Shown here: piece after piece, positions 6,132 through 12,844 of the stretch | Position numbering within the stretch: position 1 is the stretch's first letter | Layout: the number at the start of each line of letters is the position of its first letter | Source: Nanobdellota archaeon | GTDB taxonomy: Archaea; Nanobdellota; Nanobdellia; Woesearchaeales; GW2011-AR9 | Assembly (NCBI GenBank): GCA_030695685.1 | Contig: JAUYPT010000126.1 | Coordinates: 1 to 23,246 of the forward strand | Direction of reading: 5' to 3' | DNA: 23,246 nt | Translations under genes and position numbers: made by a program | The notes under the pieces: generated by a model | Databases searched by the model: none | Told to the model about the DNA's origin: nothing | The model's input: the letters and a program-made list of their open reading frames with translations, nothing else

Positions 6132-6545
6132 CTACTTTATTTTTTTCAAATTTCCATGAAGAATAATCGGATTTACAGCTTCAATTTCAGATTTACAATA
6201 GGGCATTTCAGGAATGGGGTTTAACATAAACACCTTTTGATTAAGGACATGAGCAAAACCTATTTACATTAAAGTATTACCACCAACATAATTTTTAATG
6301 CCATTTTTATCAAGATTTAAAACAAGAACAGCGTCAGCTCCCTGCATCATCCTCCAAAATTCACGGATAGCATCCAGATTATATTTTTGGTAAAGTTTGA
6401 TTTTTTCAATTTCTTCATCAGTTTTTCCAATCATTGTCTTATGTAAATCTGTTATAAAAGCATCATGACCTAATTTCCTAAGTTTATCCCTACATTCAAG
6501 CATTTTGTCAGTGAATTGCATTGAGCTAATTATTCCTATTTTCAT
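6132..6545 (-). pseudogene. Nucleoside 2-deoxyribosyltransferase-like gene interrupted by one TAA
   Basis: The minus-strand frame from 6545 encodes 93 residues (MKIGIISSMQFTDKMLECRD to YVGGNTLM) and stops at a TAA (6264-6266). The same frame then continues for 43 codons, IGFAHVLNQKVFMLNPIPEM and on to HGNLKKIK, and ends at a TAG (6132-6134). Together they make a ~137-residue protein of a family related to nucleoside 2-deoxyribosyltransferases. The interrupted position is the glutamate of the GGNTLM-E-IGFAH motif, the presumed catalytic nucleophile by comparison with 'GTxxEIGxA' in that superfamily. A single G-to-T change (GAA to TAA) explains it. Both halves show no other damage, so the lesion is recent, a sequence error, or read through. 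TATA TTTATAAAAA (minus, 6567-6576) predicts a leaderless mRNA. Confidence 0.85.
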
Positions 6546-6644
6546 AATATTATTGCAAATTGAAGATTTTTATAAATATAACTATTTTATATGGGGTGCG
6601 AGCAATGAAGTTGCAAGACAAGTTTGAATGGTGGCAACCGAAAG

Positions 6645-6673
6645 GTTTATATAAAAAGTAAGATATATCTTAC
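6645..6673 (+). promoter_or_regulatory. Promoter with a perfect 16-bp palindromic operator candidate
   Basis: The TATA box GTTTATATAAAA (6645-6656) is followed at once by GTAAGATATATCTTAC (6658-6673), a perfect palindrome of 8+8 bp. It covers the expected transcription start (about 25 nt after the TATA box). AbrB/MazE-type antitoxins repress their own operon through such sites, and the next operon encodes one. Confidence 0.65.
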
Positions 6674-6777
6674 ACAAAGAGGACCAGAAAGCTCCATATT
6701 TTAAGCTTGGATGAATGGGTTTCTGTTCCTCTTGCGTCACAAAAATTGCCTATCAAAAGAAAGCGTCCGTTCAAGCT

Positions 6778-6793
6778 ACGCACTTTAGTGCGT
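6778..6793 (+). promoter_or_regulatory. Inverted repeat upstream of the AbrB gene
   Basis: ACGCAC and GTGCGT form perfect 6-bp arms around TTTA. If translation starts at 6839 the repeat is in the leader, as an RNA hairpin or a second operator. If translation starts at 6707 it lies in coding sequence. Confidence 0.4.
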
Positions 6794-6838
6794 GATTATG
6801 ACACTTTTGGCAAATTTTTCATGACATTAAGTGAGATT

Positions 6839-7105
6839 ATGGAAATAGCATTAACAAAGATGAGTTCAAAAGGACAGATTGTCATTCCTTCCGAGTTTCG
6901 AGGAGACATGAAAGAAGGAGAACAGTTGATTATAATCAAAAACAACCACCAACTCATTTTGAAGAAAGCAAGTGAGATGGATAAGAACCTGAAAGAAGAC
7001 CTTACGTTTGCAAAACGAACCGAAGCGGCATGGGAGCGCTACGAACGTGGTGAGTTTAAGGCCAGTACTGCCAAAGATTTCTTGAAAGATCTTGAGAGAT
7101 GGTAG
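6839..7105 (+). CDS. AbrB/MazE-family antitoxin
   Basis: An 88-residue swapped-hairpin AbrB-type DNA-binding protein: MEIALTKMSSKGQIVIPSEF at the start, then EGEQLIIIKNNHQLILKKAS. This matches the family pattern 'TKMSSKGQ(I/V)VIP...IR'. The C-terminal half (FAKRTEAAWERYERGEF to FLKDLERW) is the toxin-binding region typical of archaeal members. The frame is open upstream to an ATG at 6707, which would add 44 residues with a basic patch (LPIKRKRPFKLR). I prefer 6839 because family members begin at MEI(x)LTKMSSKG, but the promoter at 6645 then implies a ~160-nt leader. The stop overlaps the toxin start by 7 nt, so the pair is translationally coupled. Confidence 0.82.
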   Translation: MEIALTKMSSKGQIVIPSEFRGDMKEGEQLIIIKNNHQLILKKASEMDKNLKEDLTFAKRTEAAWERYERGEFKASTAKDFLKDLERW

Positions 7106-7350
7106 TTGAGAAAGTCGATAGAGATCCCTACTTCGAGAAGCTTTTTTCTAAATTAGATTATAATCAAAAAGAAAAAGTCAAGATGCAAATACGAAAGATC
7201 ATCACAAACCCGGAAGTAGGAAAACCAATGCGTTATTCTCGGAAGGGGACACGAGAAGTGTATCTTAAACCATTTCGACTTTCGTATGCTTATATTTTAG
7301 AGGAGAACAAAGTCATATTCTTAGACTTGTATCACAAGGATAAGCAATAG
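7099..7350 (+). CDS. RelE-family toxin, partner of the AbrB antitoxin
   Basis: An 83-residue basic RelE-like protein. The N-terminal helical part is DRDPYFEKLFSKLDYNQKEK and the sheet part is VGKPMRYSRKGTREVYLKPF, then RLSYAYILEENKVIFLDLYH and KDKQ. The 'GKPMR...KGTRE(V/I)Y...RLSYAY......FLDLYHKD' pattern is common to archaeal RelE toxins that cut ribosome-bound mRNA; the Arg/Lys residues and C-terminal Tyr/His/Lys are the likely active-site set. It starts 7 nt inside the antitoxin gene. Co-transcription downstream of the antitoxin is the classical type II arrangement, unlike the convergent pair at 4112-4547. Confidence 0.82.
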   Translation: MVVEKVDRDPYFEKLFSKLDYNQKEKVKMQIRKIITNPEVGKPMRYSRKGTREVYLKPFRLSYAYILEENKVIFLDLYHKDKQ

Positions 7351-7421
7351 ATGTCACAGCTCAAACTTCTCTTAAATAGGTAAAACGAAGTTTTTATTAA
7401 CTTTCAGTTATTTTTAAGATT

Positions 7422-7925
7422 ATGGATGATCCTGTCATCACAACAGTATATCTCGTCTTCAGTGCAAGCAACAATATCGCTGAAGATTATGTTTTCTATA
7501 AAAAAGAACGGCAGAAATTGCTTCATGATGTCATTCTTCCGTTCTTACTGCTGCCGCGAGAGCAATGGACGAGGCCGCCATTGGAAGAGTATATCACAGA
7601 ATTAGTTATCGAGAATGGAGGCAATCCCGATCGGATTAGAGACTATCAGGCAGATATTGGGCCGTACCGCTTCTGCGTTCGGTCAGATCACTCCCATCTT
7701 GAAGAGTGCGCCATTTACCGCGCAGAGATCTATCATCGGGAGATACCAGAAAACAAAGAGCAAGGACTAGCATTCAAATGTACACCAGAGGAAGCAATGA
7801 TGCTTTATTTTAATGTTGACCATATTGTGAGAGATGTTCAGGGCCAGTTTGAATTTGAAATAAGGGAAATAGTCCACGACCTCAATGCATTATTAGAGAT
7901 CAAAAGAAGACTCAGAAAATCATGA
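7422..7925 (+). CDS. Orphan protein, 167 aa
   Basis: A soluble protein that I do not recognise. It is rich in charged and aromatic residues, with segments such as FYKKERQKLLHDVILPFLLL and YRFCVRSDHSHLEECAIYRA and a basic helical end (LLEIKRRLRKS). Two cysteines and several histidines lie close together in the middle (CVRSDHSHLEEC), so metal binding is possible but unproven. TTTTTATTAAC about 25-30 nt upstream may be the TATA box, making it leaderless and monocistronic. Confidence 0.7.
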   Translation: MDDPVITTVYLVFSASNNIAEDYVFYKKERQKLLHDVILPFLLLPREQWTRPPLEEYITELVIENGGNPDRIRDYQADIGPYRFCVRSDHSHLEECAIYRAEIYHREIPENKEQGLAFKCTPEEAMMLYFNVDHIVRDVQGQFEFEIREIVHDLNALLEIKRRLRKS

Positions 7926-8006
7926 AAAATCAAAATGTTAGTATTGGAAAGGTATGGGTTTTTTAGTATAATAAAACTTATAAATAAATAGTTGTAATAG
8001 TGCTTT

Positions 8007-8702
8007 ATGACCACGAAAATTAAAAATAGCGACTTTATTGAACTAGATTACACCGGCACGCTTGCCGATGGGGTTGTTTTCGATACTACCCATGAAGCCG
8101 TTGCCAAAGAACATCACTTGTTTTCTAAAAAAAAGGAATATCATCCTGCGATTATCTGTGTCGGGGAAAAACAGCTGCTGCCAGGCTTAGATGCGCAGCT
8201 GGAAGGACGGGACGTCGGCGAATCATTTACAGTTTCGTTGGCAGCCGATCAAGCATTTGGAAAAAGGGACATCACCAAGATGAAGATTGTTCCGGTAAGC
8301 ACATTCAAAGAGCATAACGTGCAGCCGCAGCCGGGATTACAAGTAGACATGGATGGCGAACGAGGCATTATCACTCGAATTTCCGGCGGCCGGATTATTG
8401 TTAATTTTAATCATCCCTTAGCTGGCAAAGAAGTAACCTATACGGTAAAAATCCATCGTAAAGTGACAGAAAATACTGAAAAAATAACTGCCTTTCTGGC
8501 ATCAATGTTCGGCATGCCGAAGGATTCAATAACGGTAACCGTTGCTAACGAAAAAGCAAAAGTAGTATTGCCGGTAGAATTGCCAGCACAAATTGTTGCA
8601 GTCATAGGAGATAAGCTAAAACTGGTTACCGGATTGAAAGAGATTGTTATTGAGAAGGCTAGTTCTACAAAAGAAAGCAAGAAAGAAGTTTCTCCACAAT
8701 GA
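8007..8702 (+). CDS. Long FKBP-type peptidyl-prolyl isomerase with C-terminal extension
   Basis: A 231-residue prolyl isomerase/chaperone of the long archaeal FKBP type (~26 kDa). The FKBP core begins DFIELDYTGTLADGVVFDTT. After a lysine-rich insertion it continues VGEKQLLPGLDAQLEGRDVG. The flap insert spans about 85-145 and ends NHPLAGKEVTY. The last ~75 residues form an extra domain (KITAFLASMFGMPKDSITVT and onward) as in archaeal FKBP26 proteins, likely for substrate holding, with a charged tail. TATA ACTTATAAAT (about 7977-7986) predicts transcription starting at or just before the ATG. The stop overlaps the next start (ATGA at 8699-8702), so the downstream orphan is co-expressed. Confidence 0.92.
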   Translation: MTTKIKNSDFIELDYTGTLADGVVFDTTHEAVAKEHHLFSKKKEYHPAIICVGEKQLLPGLDAQLEGRDVGESFTVSLAADQAFGKRDITKMKIVPVSTFKEHNVQPQPGLQVDMDGERGIITRISGGRIIVNFNHPLAGKEVTYTVKIHRKVTENTEKITAFLASMFGMPKDSITVTVANEKAKVVLPVELPAQIVAVIGDKLKLVTGLKEIVIEKASSTKESKKEVSPQ

Positions 8703-9088
8703 GTGAACGATTTATTCCTGAAGAATACAAATCAGGGAAATTAGTGTATATTACAACCATTGCCGCTGCCGGCGGTAATTTAGAGGATTTAATAACCAAT
8801 CTGGAACATTTTAAACTTCTTATCGAAGGAAAAAGAGTAGGAATAACTCCTACATTTAGTTGTTATCTAGCACAACAATCCGAAAAAGGTGTTTCCTTTG
8901 ACATGTATGCTCAGAAAAGTGGTAAGGATACAAGAACAACAACGGCAAAGTTCAGGTCAGAATTAGGAGAATTATTAACCATGCTGCTGCAAACAGGATA
9001 TACTATTTCTACAGTAGAAATAAGCACTCTGAAAAGAAATTCTCAATATCACCCATTTAAACTGCCTTCTTCTGAAGATAATGAGTAA
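8699..9088 (+). CDS. Orphan protein coupled to the long FKBP
   Basis: A 129-residue soluble protein with no recognised family. Features are a hydrophobic strand near the start (KLVYITTIAAAGGNLEDLIT), a mixed middle with a single cysteine (PTFSCYLAQQSEKG) and a basic C-terminal part (TLKRNSQYHPFKLP). It shares the ATGA junction with the FKBP gene. No membrane segment is evident. Confidence 0.7.
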   Translation: MSERFIPEEYKSGKLVYITTIAAAGGNLEDLITNLEHFKLLIEGKRVGITPTFSCYLAQQSEKGVSFDMYAQKSGKDTRTTTAKFRSELGELLTMLLQTGYTISTVEISTLKRNSQYHPFKLPSSEDNE

Positions 9089-9112
9089 AACAGTATAATT
9101 TCAGCGCCATAA

Positions 9113-9122
9113 TCTTTAAATA
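9113..9122 (+). promoter_or_regulatory. TATA box of ftsZ
   Basis: CTTTAAATAG lies about 56-65 nt before the ftsZ ATG and would give a leader of around 35 nt. AGGGG (about 9160-9164) lies in this leader but is far from the ATG for a Shine-Dalgarno. Confidence 0.4.
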
Positions 9123-9177
9123 GCACATCTCCCTCAAAATAGTAATTCAACTACAGCAAAAGGGGCTGGTCTTTATA

Positions 9178-10332
9178 ATGAATAAGTATAATGTTAGTGA
9201 TGATAGTGAAGAATTCTCTGCAGTAGCATCAGAATACAATTCTTCCCAACCACGGACAGAAATCATTTCTCTTAAAAAAGCGAATATGGATATTGATGAA
9301 GAATTAGAGCGCATCATTGCCAGCCAACGTATGCGGATTAAAGTTATCGGCTGCGGCGGCGGCGGAAATAATACTATCAACCGCATTTCAGAAGTGGGCA
9401 TTAAAGGCATTGAAACCATCGCCATTAATACTGACGCCCAGGATTTATTGTATACCACTGCCCATAAAAAACTGCTCATCGGCAAGGAATTAACCCATGG
9501 CTTAGGTGCAGGCTCTAATCCTAAAATAGGAGAAGAATCAGCAAAAGAAAATGAGCAGGACCTTAAGAAATTATTAGATGGTTCTGATATGATTTTCATC
9601 ACCTGCGGCTTAGGCGGCGGCACCGGAACTGGAAGCGCACCATTCGTGGCTCATCTGGCGAAGAAAATGGGAGTGATGAGCATCGGCATTGTTACTATCC
9701 CATTTACGATGGAAGGATCGCACCGTTTCGAAAATGCCATGATTGGATTGGAAAAGTTAGAGCAGAATGTCAATACGTTAATCGTCATTCCCAATGATAA
9801 ATTATTAGAGTTAGCACCGCACTTACCATTACAAACAGCATTTAAAGTTGCTGATGAAATTTTAACGAATTCGGTTAAGGGTATTGCCGAGCTCGTCACA
9901 AAAACAGGATTAGTGAATTTAGATTTTGCTGATGTCAAGGCAATTATGAATGAAGGCGGAGTAGCGATGATCGGCGTTGGGGAATCAGACGCGGAAGACC
10001 GGGCCCATGAATCTGTTGTCAAAGCGTTGGAAAATCCATTAATCGATGTTGATCTTTCTACTGCCACCGGCGCATTGATTAATATTTCCGGCGGGGAAAA
10101 TTTAACCCTCGATGAATCTCGGAAGATTGTAGAAACAGTAGCAGAACGGTTGGATCCGAAAGCGAAGATTATCTGGGGTGCGCAGATTTACAAAGATTTA
10201 GAAAAAACAGTTCGAACAATGGTCATCATTACCGGCGTCAGCTCAGATCAAATTTATGGTGAAGGAAACCAGCGTTTTGCCAAAAAGAAAGATGAGATTA
10301 AATCTGAATTAGGTATTGAGTATATGGATTGA
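9178..10332 (+). CDS. ftsZ: Cell division protein FtsZ
   Basis: A 384-residue tubulin-like GTPase that polymerises into the division ring. After a ~50-residue acidic N-terminal extension, the GTP-binding loop GCGGGGNN is at 58-65 and the tubulin signature GGGTGTGSAP at 146-155. The catalytic T7 loop NLDFADVKAIM is at 247-257, with both aspartates (D249, D252) that complete the GTPase site of the neighbouring subunit. The C-terminal beta domain includes IIWGAQIYKDLEKTVRTMVI. The end (KKKDEIKSELGIEYMD) is a short tail that may bind a membrane anchor. The layout fits archaeal FtsZ; whether it is FtsZ1 or FtsZ2 cannot be settled here. It converges on the small membrane protein with a shared terminator hairpin. 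Confidence 0.95.
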   Translation: MNKYNVSDDSEEFSAVASEYNSSQPRTEIISLKKANMDIDEELERIIASQRMRIKVIGCGGGGNNTINRISEVGIKGIETIAINTDAQDLLYTTAHKKLLIGKELTHGLGAGSNPKIGEESAKENEQDLKKLLDGSDMIFITCGLGGGTGTGSAPFVAHLAKKMGVMSIGIVTIPFTMEGSHRFENAMIGLEKLEQNVNTLIVIPNDKLLELAPHLPLQTAFKVADEILTNSVKGIAELVTKTGLVNLDFADVKAIMNEGGVAMIGVGESDAEDRAHESVVKALENPLIDVDLSTATGALINISGGENLTLDESRKIVETVAERLDPKAKIIWGAQIYKDLEKTVRTMVIITGVSSDQIYGEGNQRFAKKKDEIKSELGIEYMD

Positions 10333-10333
10333 C

Positions 10334-10354
10334 AATTATTCTTAAAAAATAATT
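10334..10354. terminator. Bidirectional terminator hairpin between ftsZ and the membrane-protein gene
   Basis: AATTATT (10334-10340) and AATAATT (10348-10354) are perfect 7-bp arms around CTTAAAA, with T runs at the edge. The site fills the 25-nt gap between two convergent genes. Confidence 0.45.
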
Positions 10355-10357
10355 TTC

Positions 10358-10732
10358 TCAGTTGCTGGAAGAAATTTTTCCTATAAAGTATCCAAAACTA
10401 TAACTTAAACCAACGAATATTAAACCTGCCGCAGCTCCTGGGACCATGCCTTGCGGTAAGGAACTTTTGGAGGCAAGAGCATCTTCAAGGGTATCTTTAG
10501 AAAGTTGAGAAATAGGACTATTTTTTTGAGAAGAATTTCGTTTTGCTAAATACGTATATAAAGTAGCATTAAGAAGAGGAGATCCCATCACAAGCAGCGT
10601 TGTTTCAAGAGGATCTACTTCTACACCAATACCATTTGAAAACCCATAATAAAGACCACTCGCAAAAATTCCTAAAGCAGCGCCTCCGAGACTAACAGTT
10701 TCAAGAAGATCTAATGTTGTTTTCTCAGTCAT
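10358..10732 (-). CDS. Small membrane protein at the end of the ribosomal operon
   Basis: A 124-residue integral membrane protein of unknown function with about three hydrophobic helices: ~11-31 (VSLGGAALGIFASGLYYGF), ~43-62 (TTLLVMGSPLLNATLYTYLA) and ~94-117 (GMVPGAAAGLIFVGLSYSF). Small residues (Gly, Ala, Ser) are spaced as in tightly packed helix bundles. A hydrophilic loop with many serines lies at ~65-90. The start is only 11 nt after the S27ae stop on the same strand with no clear promoter, so it is probably the last gene of the rpo7-spt4-S24e-S27ae transcript. No Shine-Dalgarno is visible. Confidence 0.7.
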   Translation of the reverse strand: MTEKTTLDLLETVSLGGAALGIFASGLYYGFSNGIGVEVDPLETTLLVMGSPLLNATLYTYLAKRNSSQKNSPISQLSKDTLEDALASKSSLPQGMVPGAAAGLIFVGLSYSFGYFIGKISSSN

Positions 10733-10743
10733 CGTTTTTAGGA

Positions 10744-10953
10744 TTATTTTTGTAGAAACTCACAATAATGACATTTCCCGCAGACAATGCGGTCTTTATG
10801 CTGCGCCATGAACATTCCCAGGCCGCATTTAGGACAGGACTTATTTTTTCGTTCCACTTTAGGACCGTTGATAGTGTACAAATCTGCAGCTCTTGCACCT
10901 GCTGCTTTCTTTGCTACTTTACTATCTTTCTTCCCTTTATCGTCCTTGGCCAT
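10744..10953 (-). CDS. rps27ae: Small ribosomal subunit protein eS31 (S27ae)
   Basis: A 69-residue zinc-ribbon protein of the small ribosomal subunit. A basic disordered start (AKDDKGKKDSKVAKKAAGAR) is followed by LYTINGPKVERKNKSCPKCG. The zinc ligands are C40, C43, C58 and C61 (C-x2-C-x14-C-x2-C), with one extra cysteine at 64. Unlike in eukaryotes there is no fused ubiquitin. The ATG shares one base with the S24e stop (TAATG), so the two are translationally coupled. Confidence 0.93.
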   Translation of the reverse strand: MAKDDKGKKDSKVAKKAAGARAADLYTINGPKVERKNKSCPKCGLGMFMAQHKDRIVCGKCHYCEFLQK

Positions 10954-11282
10954 TACTGTTCACCTGCTGCAGCCTTTGCTTGTTCTGCTGCTTTTTTCTG
11001 TGCTTCTTCCTGCTGCTTGCGGCGATAGCTTGTCATTCGATCTGCTTTTGTCCGTGCTTCAGCAGAAGTATACACAGCAGCAGTAAAATGAGCTTCCTGA
11101 GTGCTAAAGATATTAGTAATGCTTCCCATCACAACCAGTTCTTCTGCCGCACCCATTTTTTTTGCCACTGCACCAGTAACATCTTGCTTCGATGGCGTTG
11201 CTCCATCAAACGAAATTGTTCCCACAACATTTGTTCTGTTCAAAAGTGTGTTCGGTTCCTGTGTTTGGATTGTTATTTTCAT
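10953..11282 (-). CDS. rps24e: Small ribosomal subunit protein eS24
   Basis: A 109-residue ribosomal protein starting MKITIQTQEPNTLLNRTNVV and passing through ISFDGATPSKQDVTGAVAKK and GSITNIFSTQEAHFTAAVYT, the typical S24e order. The C-terminus is a long Lys/Glu/Ala helix (RRKQQEEAQKKAAEQAKAAA). The frame is open further upstream, but the ATG at 11282 is chosen because it begins one base after the Spt4 stop and matches the family start. It sits in the conserved archaeal order rpo7-spt4-S24e-S27ae. Confidence 0.93.
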   Translation of the reverse strand: MKITIQTQEPNTLLNRTNVVGTISFDGATPSKQDVTGAVAKKMGAAEELVVMGSITNIFSTQEAHFTAAVYTSAEARTKADRMTSYRRKQQEEAQKKAAEQAKAAAGEQ

Positions 11283-11283
11283 C

Positions 11284-11472
11284 TTATCGTACTTTAATGG
11301 CGTACTCTCCTTTAACTTTGAGACCGACCTTGTCAGCAATCATGGAATTGTTTGGATCTGTAACATATACTCTTCCTTGCCAGTTGGTGCTAAATGTATT
11401 GTTATGACAGCTGGGACAGTTATCTCCTTCGACAAATAACTTACAGCGTTTGCATGCTTTCTTTTTAACCAT
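11284..11472 (-). CDS. spt4: Transcription elongation factor Spt4 (RpoE'')
   Basis: A 62-residue zinc protein that pairs with Spt5/NusG and helps RNA polymerase stay processive. The zinc knuckle is C7, C10, C19 and C22 (KKACKRCKLFVEGDNCPSCH). It is followed by the strand region FSTNWQGRVYVTDPNNSMIA and DKVGLKVKGEYAIKV, typical of archaeal Spt4. Its ATG lies within 1-2 nt of the Rpo7 stop, and S24e follows after 1 nt, so the genes are translated as a unit. Confidence 0.93.
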   Translation of the reverse strand: MVKKKACKRCKLFVEGDNCPSCHNNTFSTNWQGRVYVTDPNNSMIADKVGLKVKGEYAIKVR

Positions 11473-11473
11473 C

Positions 11474-12034
11474 TTATCCTTCCTTTACCGGCTTTGCTAT
11501 TTCCTGAGCTTTCTCCAGCCAGTCTAATTTTCCTAATCCTTCCTGCCGCATCGTCAAGCCAATTTTAGGATTATGTAAATCTTTATAGCTTACCGCAATG
11601 ATTCGTGCCTTGCAACGGTCGCCGACCCGTAAACTCTGGCCACTTTTTTTTCCCTGCAATACTTTGTCTTTACTGAACGAGACAAAATCATCCATACTTT
11701 GGGAAATGTGCACCATGCCCTCAACACCGCCGATGTCAACAAAAGCACCGAAATCAGTAATATCTCTAATTTTTCCATAGACCAGTTCGTTTAATTCCGG
11801 CTTATAGGTTAATAATTCAAATTCCGTTTCGTAAAACCCAGCACCGTCGCCAGGGATAATGACACCTTCTTTAATCGTACCGACGCTGACAACATTAATT
11901 ACAAATCCAAGCTCTTTAGAGATATAGCCTTCATAGCTGGATTTAAGGTTGGCAAGGACAGCTTCTTTTTTACCGACACCAAACATGCGGGGCGGTACCC
12001 TGATGTGGTCTCTGACAGTGACTTGATAGAACAT
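11474..12034 (-). CDS. rpo7: DNA-directed RNA polymerase subunit Rpo7 (RpoE')
   Basis: About 186 residues. This is the stalk subunit of archaeal RNA polymerase that binds exiting RNA with Rpo4. The N-terminal domain starts MFYQVTVRDHIRVPPRMFG and contains the KSSYEGYISKELGFVINVVS segment. The S1/OB domain begins LVYGKIRDITDFGAFVDIGG and continues VEGMVHISQS. The ATG at 12034 is preferred to the TTG at 12040 because the TATA box at 12060-12069 places transcription start at or next to it. First gene of the rpo7-spt4-S24e-S27ae operon. The promoter borders the tandem hairpins at 12079-12201. Confidence 0.95.
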   Translation of the reverse strand: MFYQVTVRDHIRVPPRMFGVGKKEAVLANLKSSYEGYISKELGFVINVVSVGTIKEGVIIPGDGAGFYETEFELLTYKPELNELVYGKIRDITDFGAFVDIGGVEGMVHISQSMDDFVSFSKDKVLQGKKSGQSLRVGDRCKARIIAVSYKDLHNPKIGLTMRQEGLGKLDWLEKAQEIAKPVKEG

Positions 12035-12059
12035 TTTCAAGTCTTATTTTAACTGTCAG

Positions 12060-12069
12060 TTTATAAAGG
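12060..12069 (-). promoter_or_regulatory. TATA box of the rpo7 operon
   Basis: CCTTTATAAA on the minus strand, 26-35 nt before the rpo7 ATG, predicting a leaderless mRNA. The first of the three hairpins begins 9 nt upstream of it. Confidence 0.6.
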
Positions 12070-12078
12070 TTTCGATGG

Positions 12079-12126
12079 TATAGTGAGCGACAGAAATAAT
12101 GTATTAAATCCCGTTCGCTCACTATA
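12079..12126. repeat. Hairpin H1: 12-bp perfect inverted repeat
   Basis: TATAGTGAGCGA (12079-12090) and TCGCTCACTATA (12115-12126) are perfect complements around a 24-nt loop. Its 5' half TATAGTGAGCGACAGAAATA resembles copies at 21854 (plus strand) and 21948 (minus strand). Confidence 0.8.
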
Positions 12127-12171
12127 TAGTAAACGACCAATTTATCATAAGTTATTTTTTGTCGTTTACTA
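12127..12171. repeat. Hairpin H2: 11-bp perfect inverted repeat, covarying with H1
   Basis: TAGTAAACGAC (12127-12137) and GTCGTTTACTA (12161-12171) pair perfectly around a 23-nt loop. Relative to H1, two G/C pairs have become A/T pairs in both arms at matching positions (GTGAGCGA to GTAAACGA; TCGCTCAC to TCGTTTAC). Confidence 0.8.
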
Positions 12172-12201
12172 GTTAGGAACAAGGCTGCATCTTTTCCTAA
12201 C
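12172..12201. repeat. Hairpin H3: 8-bp perfect inverted repeat
   Basis: GTTAGGAA (12172-12179) and TTCCTAAC (12194-12201) around a 14-nt loop. Directly abuts H2. Its 5' side, TAGTTAGGAAC, matches TAGTGAGCGAC of H1 at about 8 of 11 positions. Confidence 0.65.
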
Positions 12202-12213
12202 GAGGACATAACG

Positions 12214-12222
12214 TTTATAAAA
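12214..12222 (+). promoter_or_regulatory. TATA box of the coiled-coil gene at 12243
   Basis: TTTATAAAA, 21-29 nt before the ATG, directly preceded by GGACATAAC (12204-12212), a motif that recurs at the ends of the 12845-15299 segment and in the hairpins near 21887. Confidence 0.55.
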
Positions 12223-12242
12223 GTCAGTTCATTTATTCTTCT

Positions 12243-12833
12243 ATGGATTTACGAGCGCTGCGACAAGAAGTACAAAACCTGCCGGAGATTAATGATCATT
12301 TAGAAACATTCCAGCAGCACTGGCTGAAGCCGCTTCGGGCGAACAGCAACAACCATCTTCCTTTTCTTCAACATTTACCTCCTGATGTTAAAAAAGAATT
12401 AAAACTAAAATTAGAATTATTTCAGGAACATTTCCATCGTTTACAAAAAGCACAGTCGCTGCAGGAACGAATTCGATTTTCCCTGCGGCAGATCATTGAA
12501 TTAAAATTAACAACATTAAATGGAGATGCTGCCAAAGGACAGATGATTGTCAATAATCTGCTGCATGATGATTTTATGAATCTTCAAAAAATGATTGCTG
12601 AAGTGCGTAATCTGGAAGATGACATTCAGAAAGCAGAAAAAGTATATGATGACATCAATAGCTTCCTGCAAAAAAATCTATTGCTGGAAGAAAGTGTAGG
12701 ATTAATGGGTTTGCCGCACAAAAAACACTTTCACAGTTTTGTCGCTGCAGCACAGCAGCAGAAAACGCTTGTCCGCAGGTTAGGAAATCATTTTGTGGAG
12801 TTGGCGAAGGAGACGCAAAGGAAGAAAAAATGA
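12243..12833 (+). CDS. Helical coiled-coil orphan protein, 196 aa
   Basis: A soluble, almost entirely helical protein of unknown function. Long heptad-like stretches occur at ~60-85 (LFQEHFHRLQKAQSLQERIR) and ~110-150 (MIAEVRNLEDDIQKAEKVYD). The composition is rich in Leu, Gln, Lys and His, with no cysteine and no catalytic motif. The tail is basic (ETQRKKK). It is divergent from rpo7, and the two promoters flank three tandem hairpins. The gene is flanked by GGACATAAC (12204) and its reverse complement (12845). A structural or scaffold role is only a guess. Confidence 0.75.
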   Translation: MDLRALRQEVQNLPEINDHLETFQQHWLKPLRANSNNHLPFLQHLPPDVKKELKLKLELFQEHFHRLQKAQSLQERIRFSLRQIIELKLTTLNGDAAKGQMIVNNLLHDDFMNLQKMIAEVRNLEDDIQKAEKVYDDINSFLQKNLLLEESVGLMGLPHKKHFHSFVAAAQQQKTLVRRLGNHFVELAKETQRKKK

Positions 12834-12844
12834 GGATAATGTTT

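Noticed and set aside
6264..6266. Reassignment of TAA to an amino acid
   Set aside because: TAA ends several clear genes in the window (for example S24e, Spt4 and the CSP), so one internal TAA is better explained by mutation or error.
6605..6661. An 18-codon frame ATG...TAA on the plus strand before the AbrB operon
   Set aside because: It contains the TATA box of the operon, has no ribosome site and no family resemblance; treated as promoter sequence.
9147..10067. Long minus-strand frames opposite ftsZ
   Set aside because: Antisense of a highly conserved gene; composition (Ser/Pro-rich) is typical of shadow frames.
10768..11439. Several plus-strand frames rich in Cys, Leu and Phe
   Set aside because: They are antisense to the S27ae, S24e and Spt4 genes, whose identity is certain.
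12079..12201. CRISPR array
   Set aside because: The repeats are inverted pairs with differing arms, not direct repeats with spacers, and no cas genes are near.
12079..12201. Transcription terminators
   Set aside because: Both flanking genes point away from the site, so no transcript needs to end here; a T run follows only part of H2.
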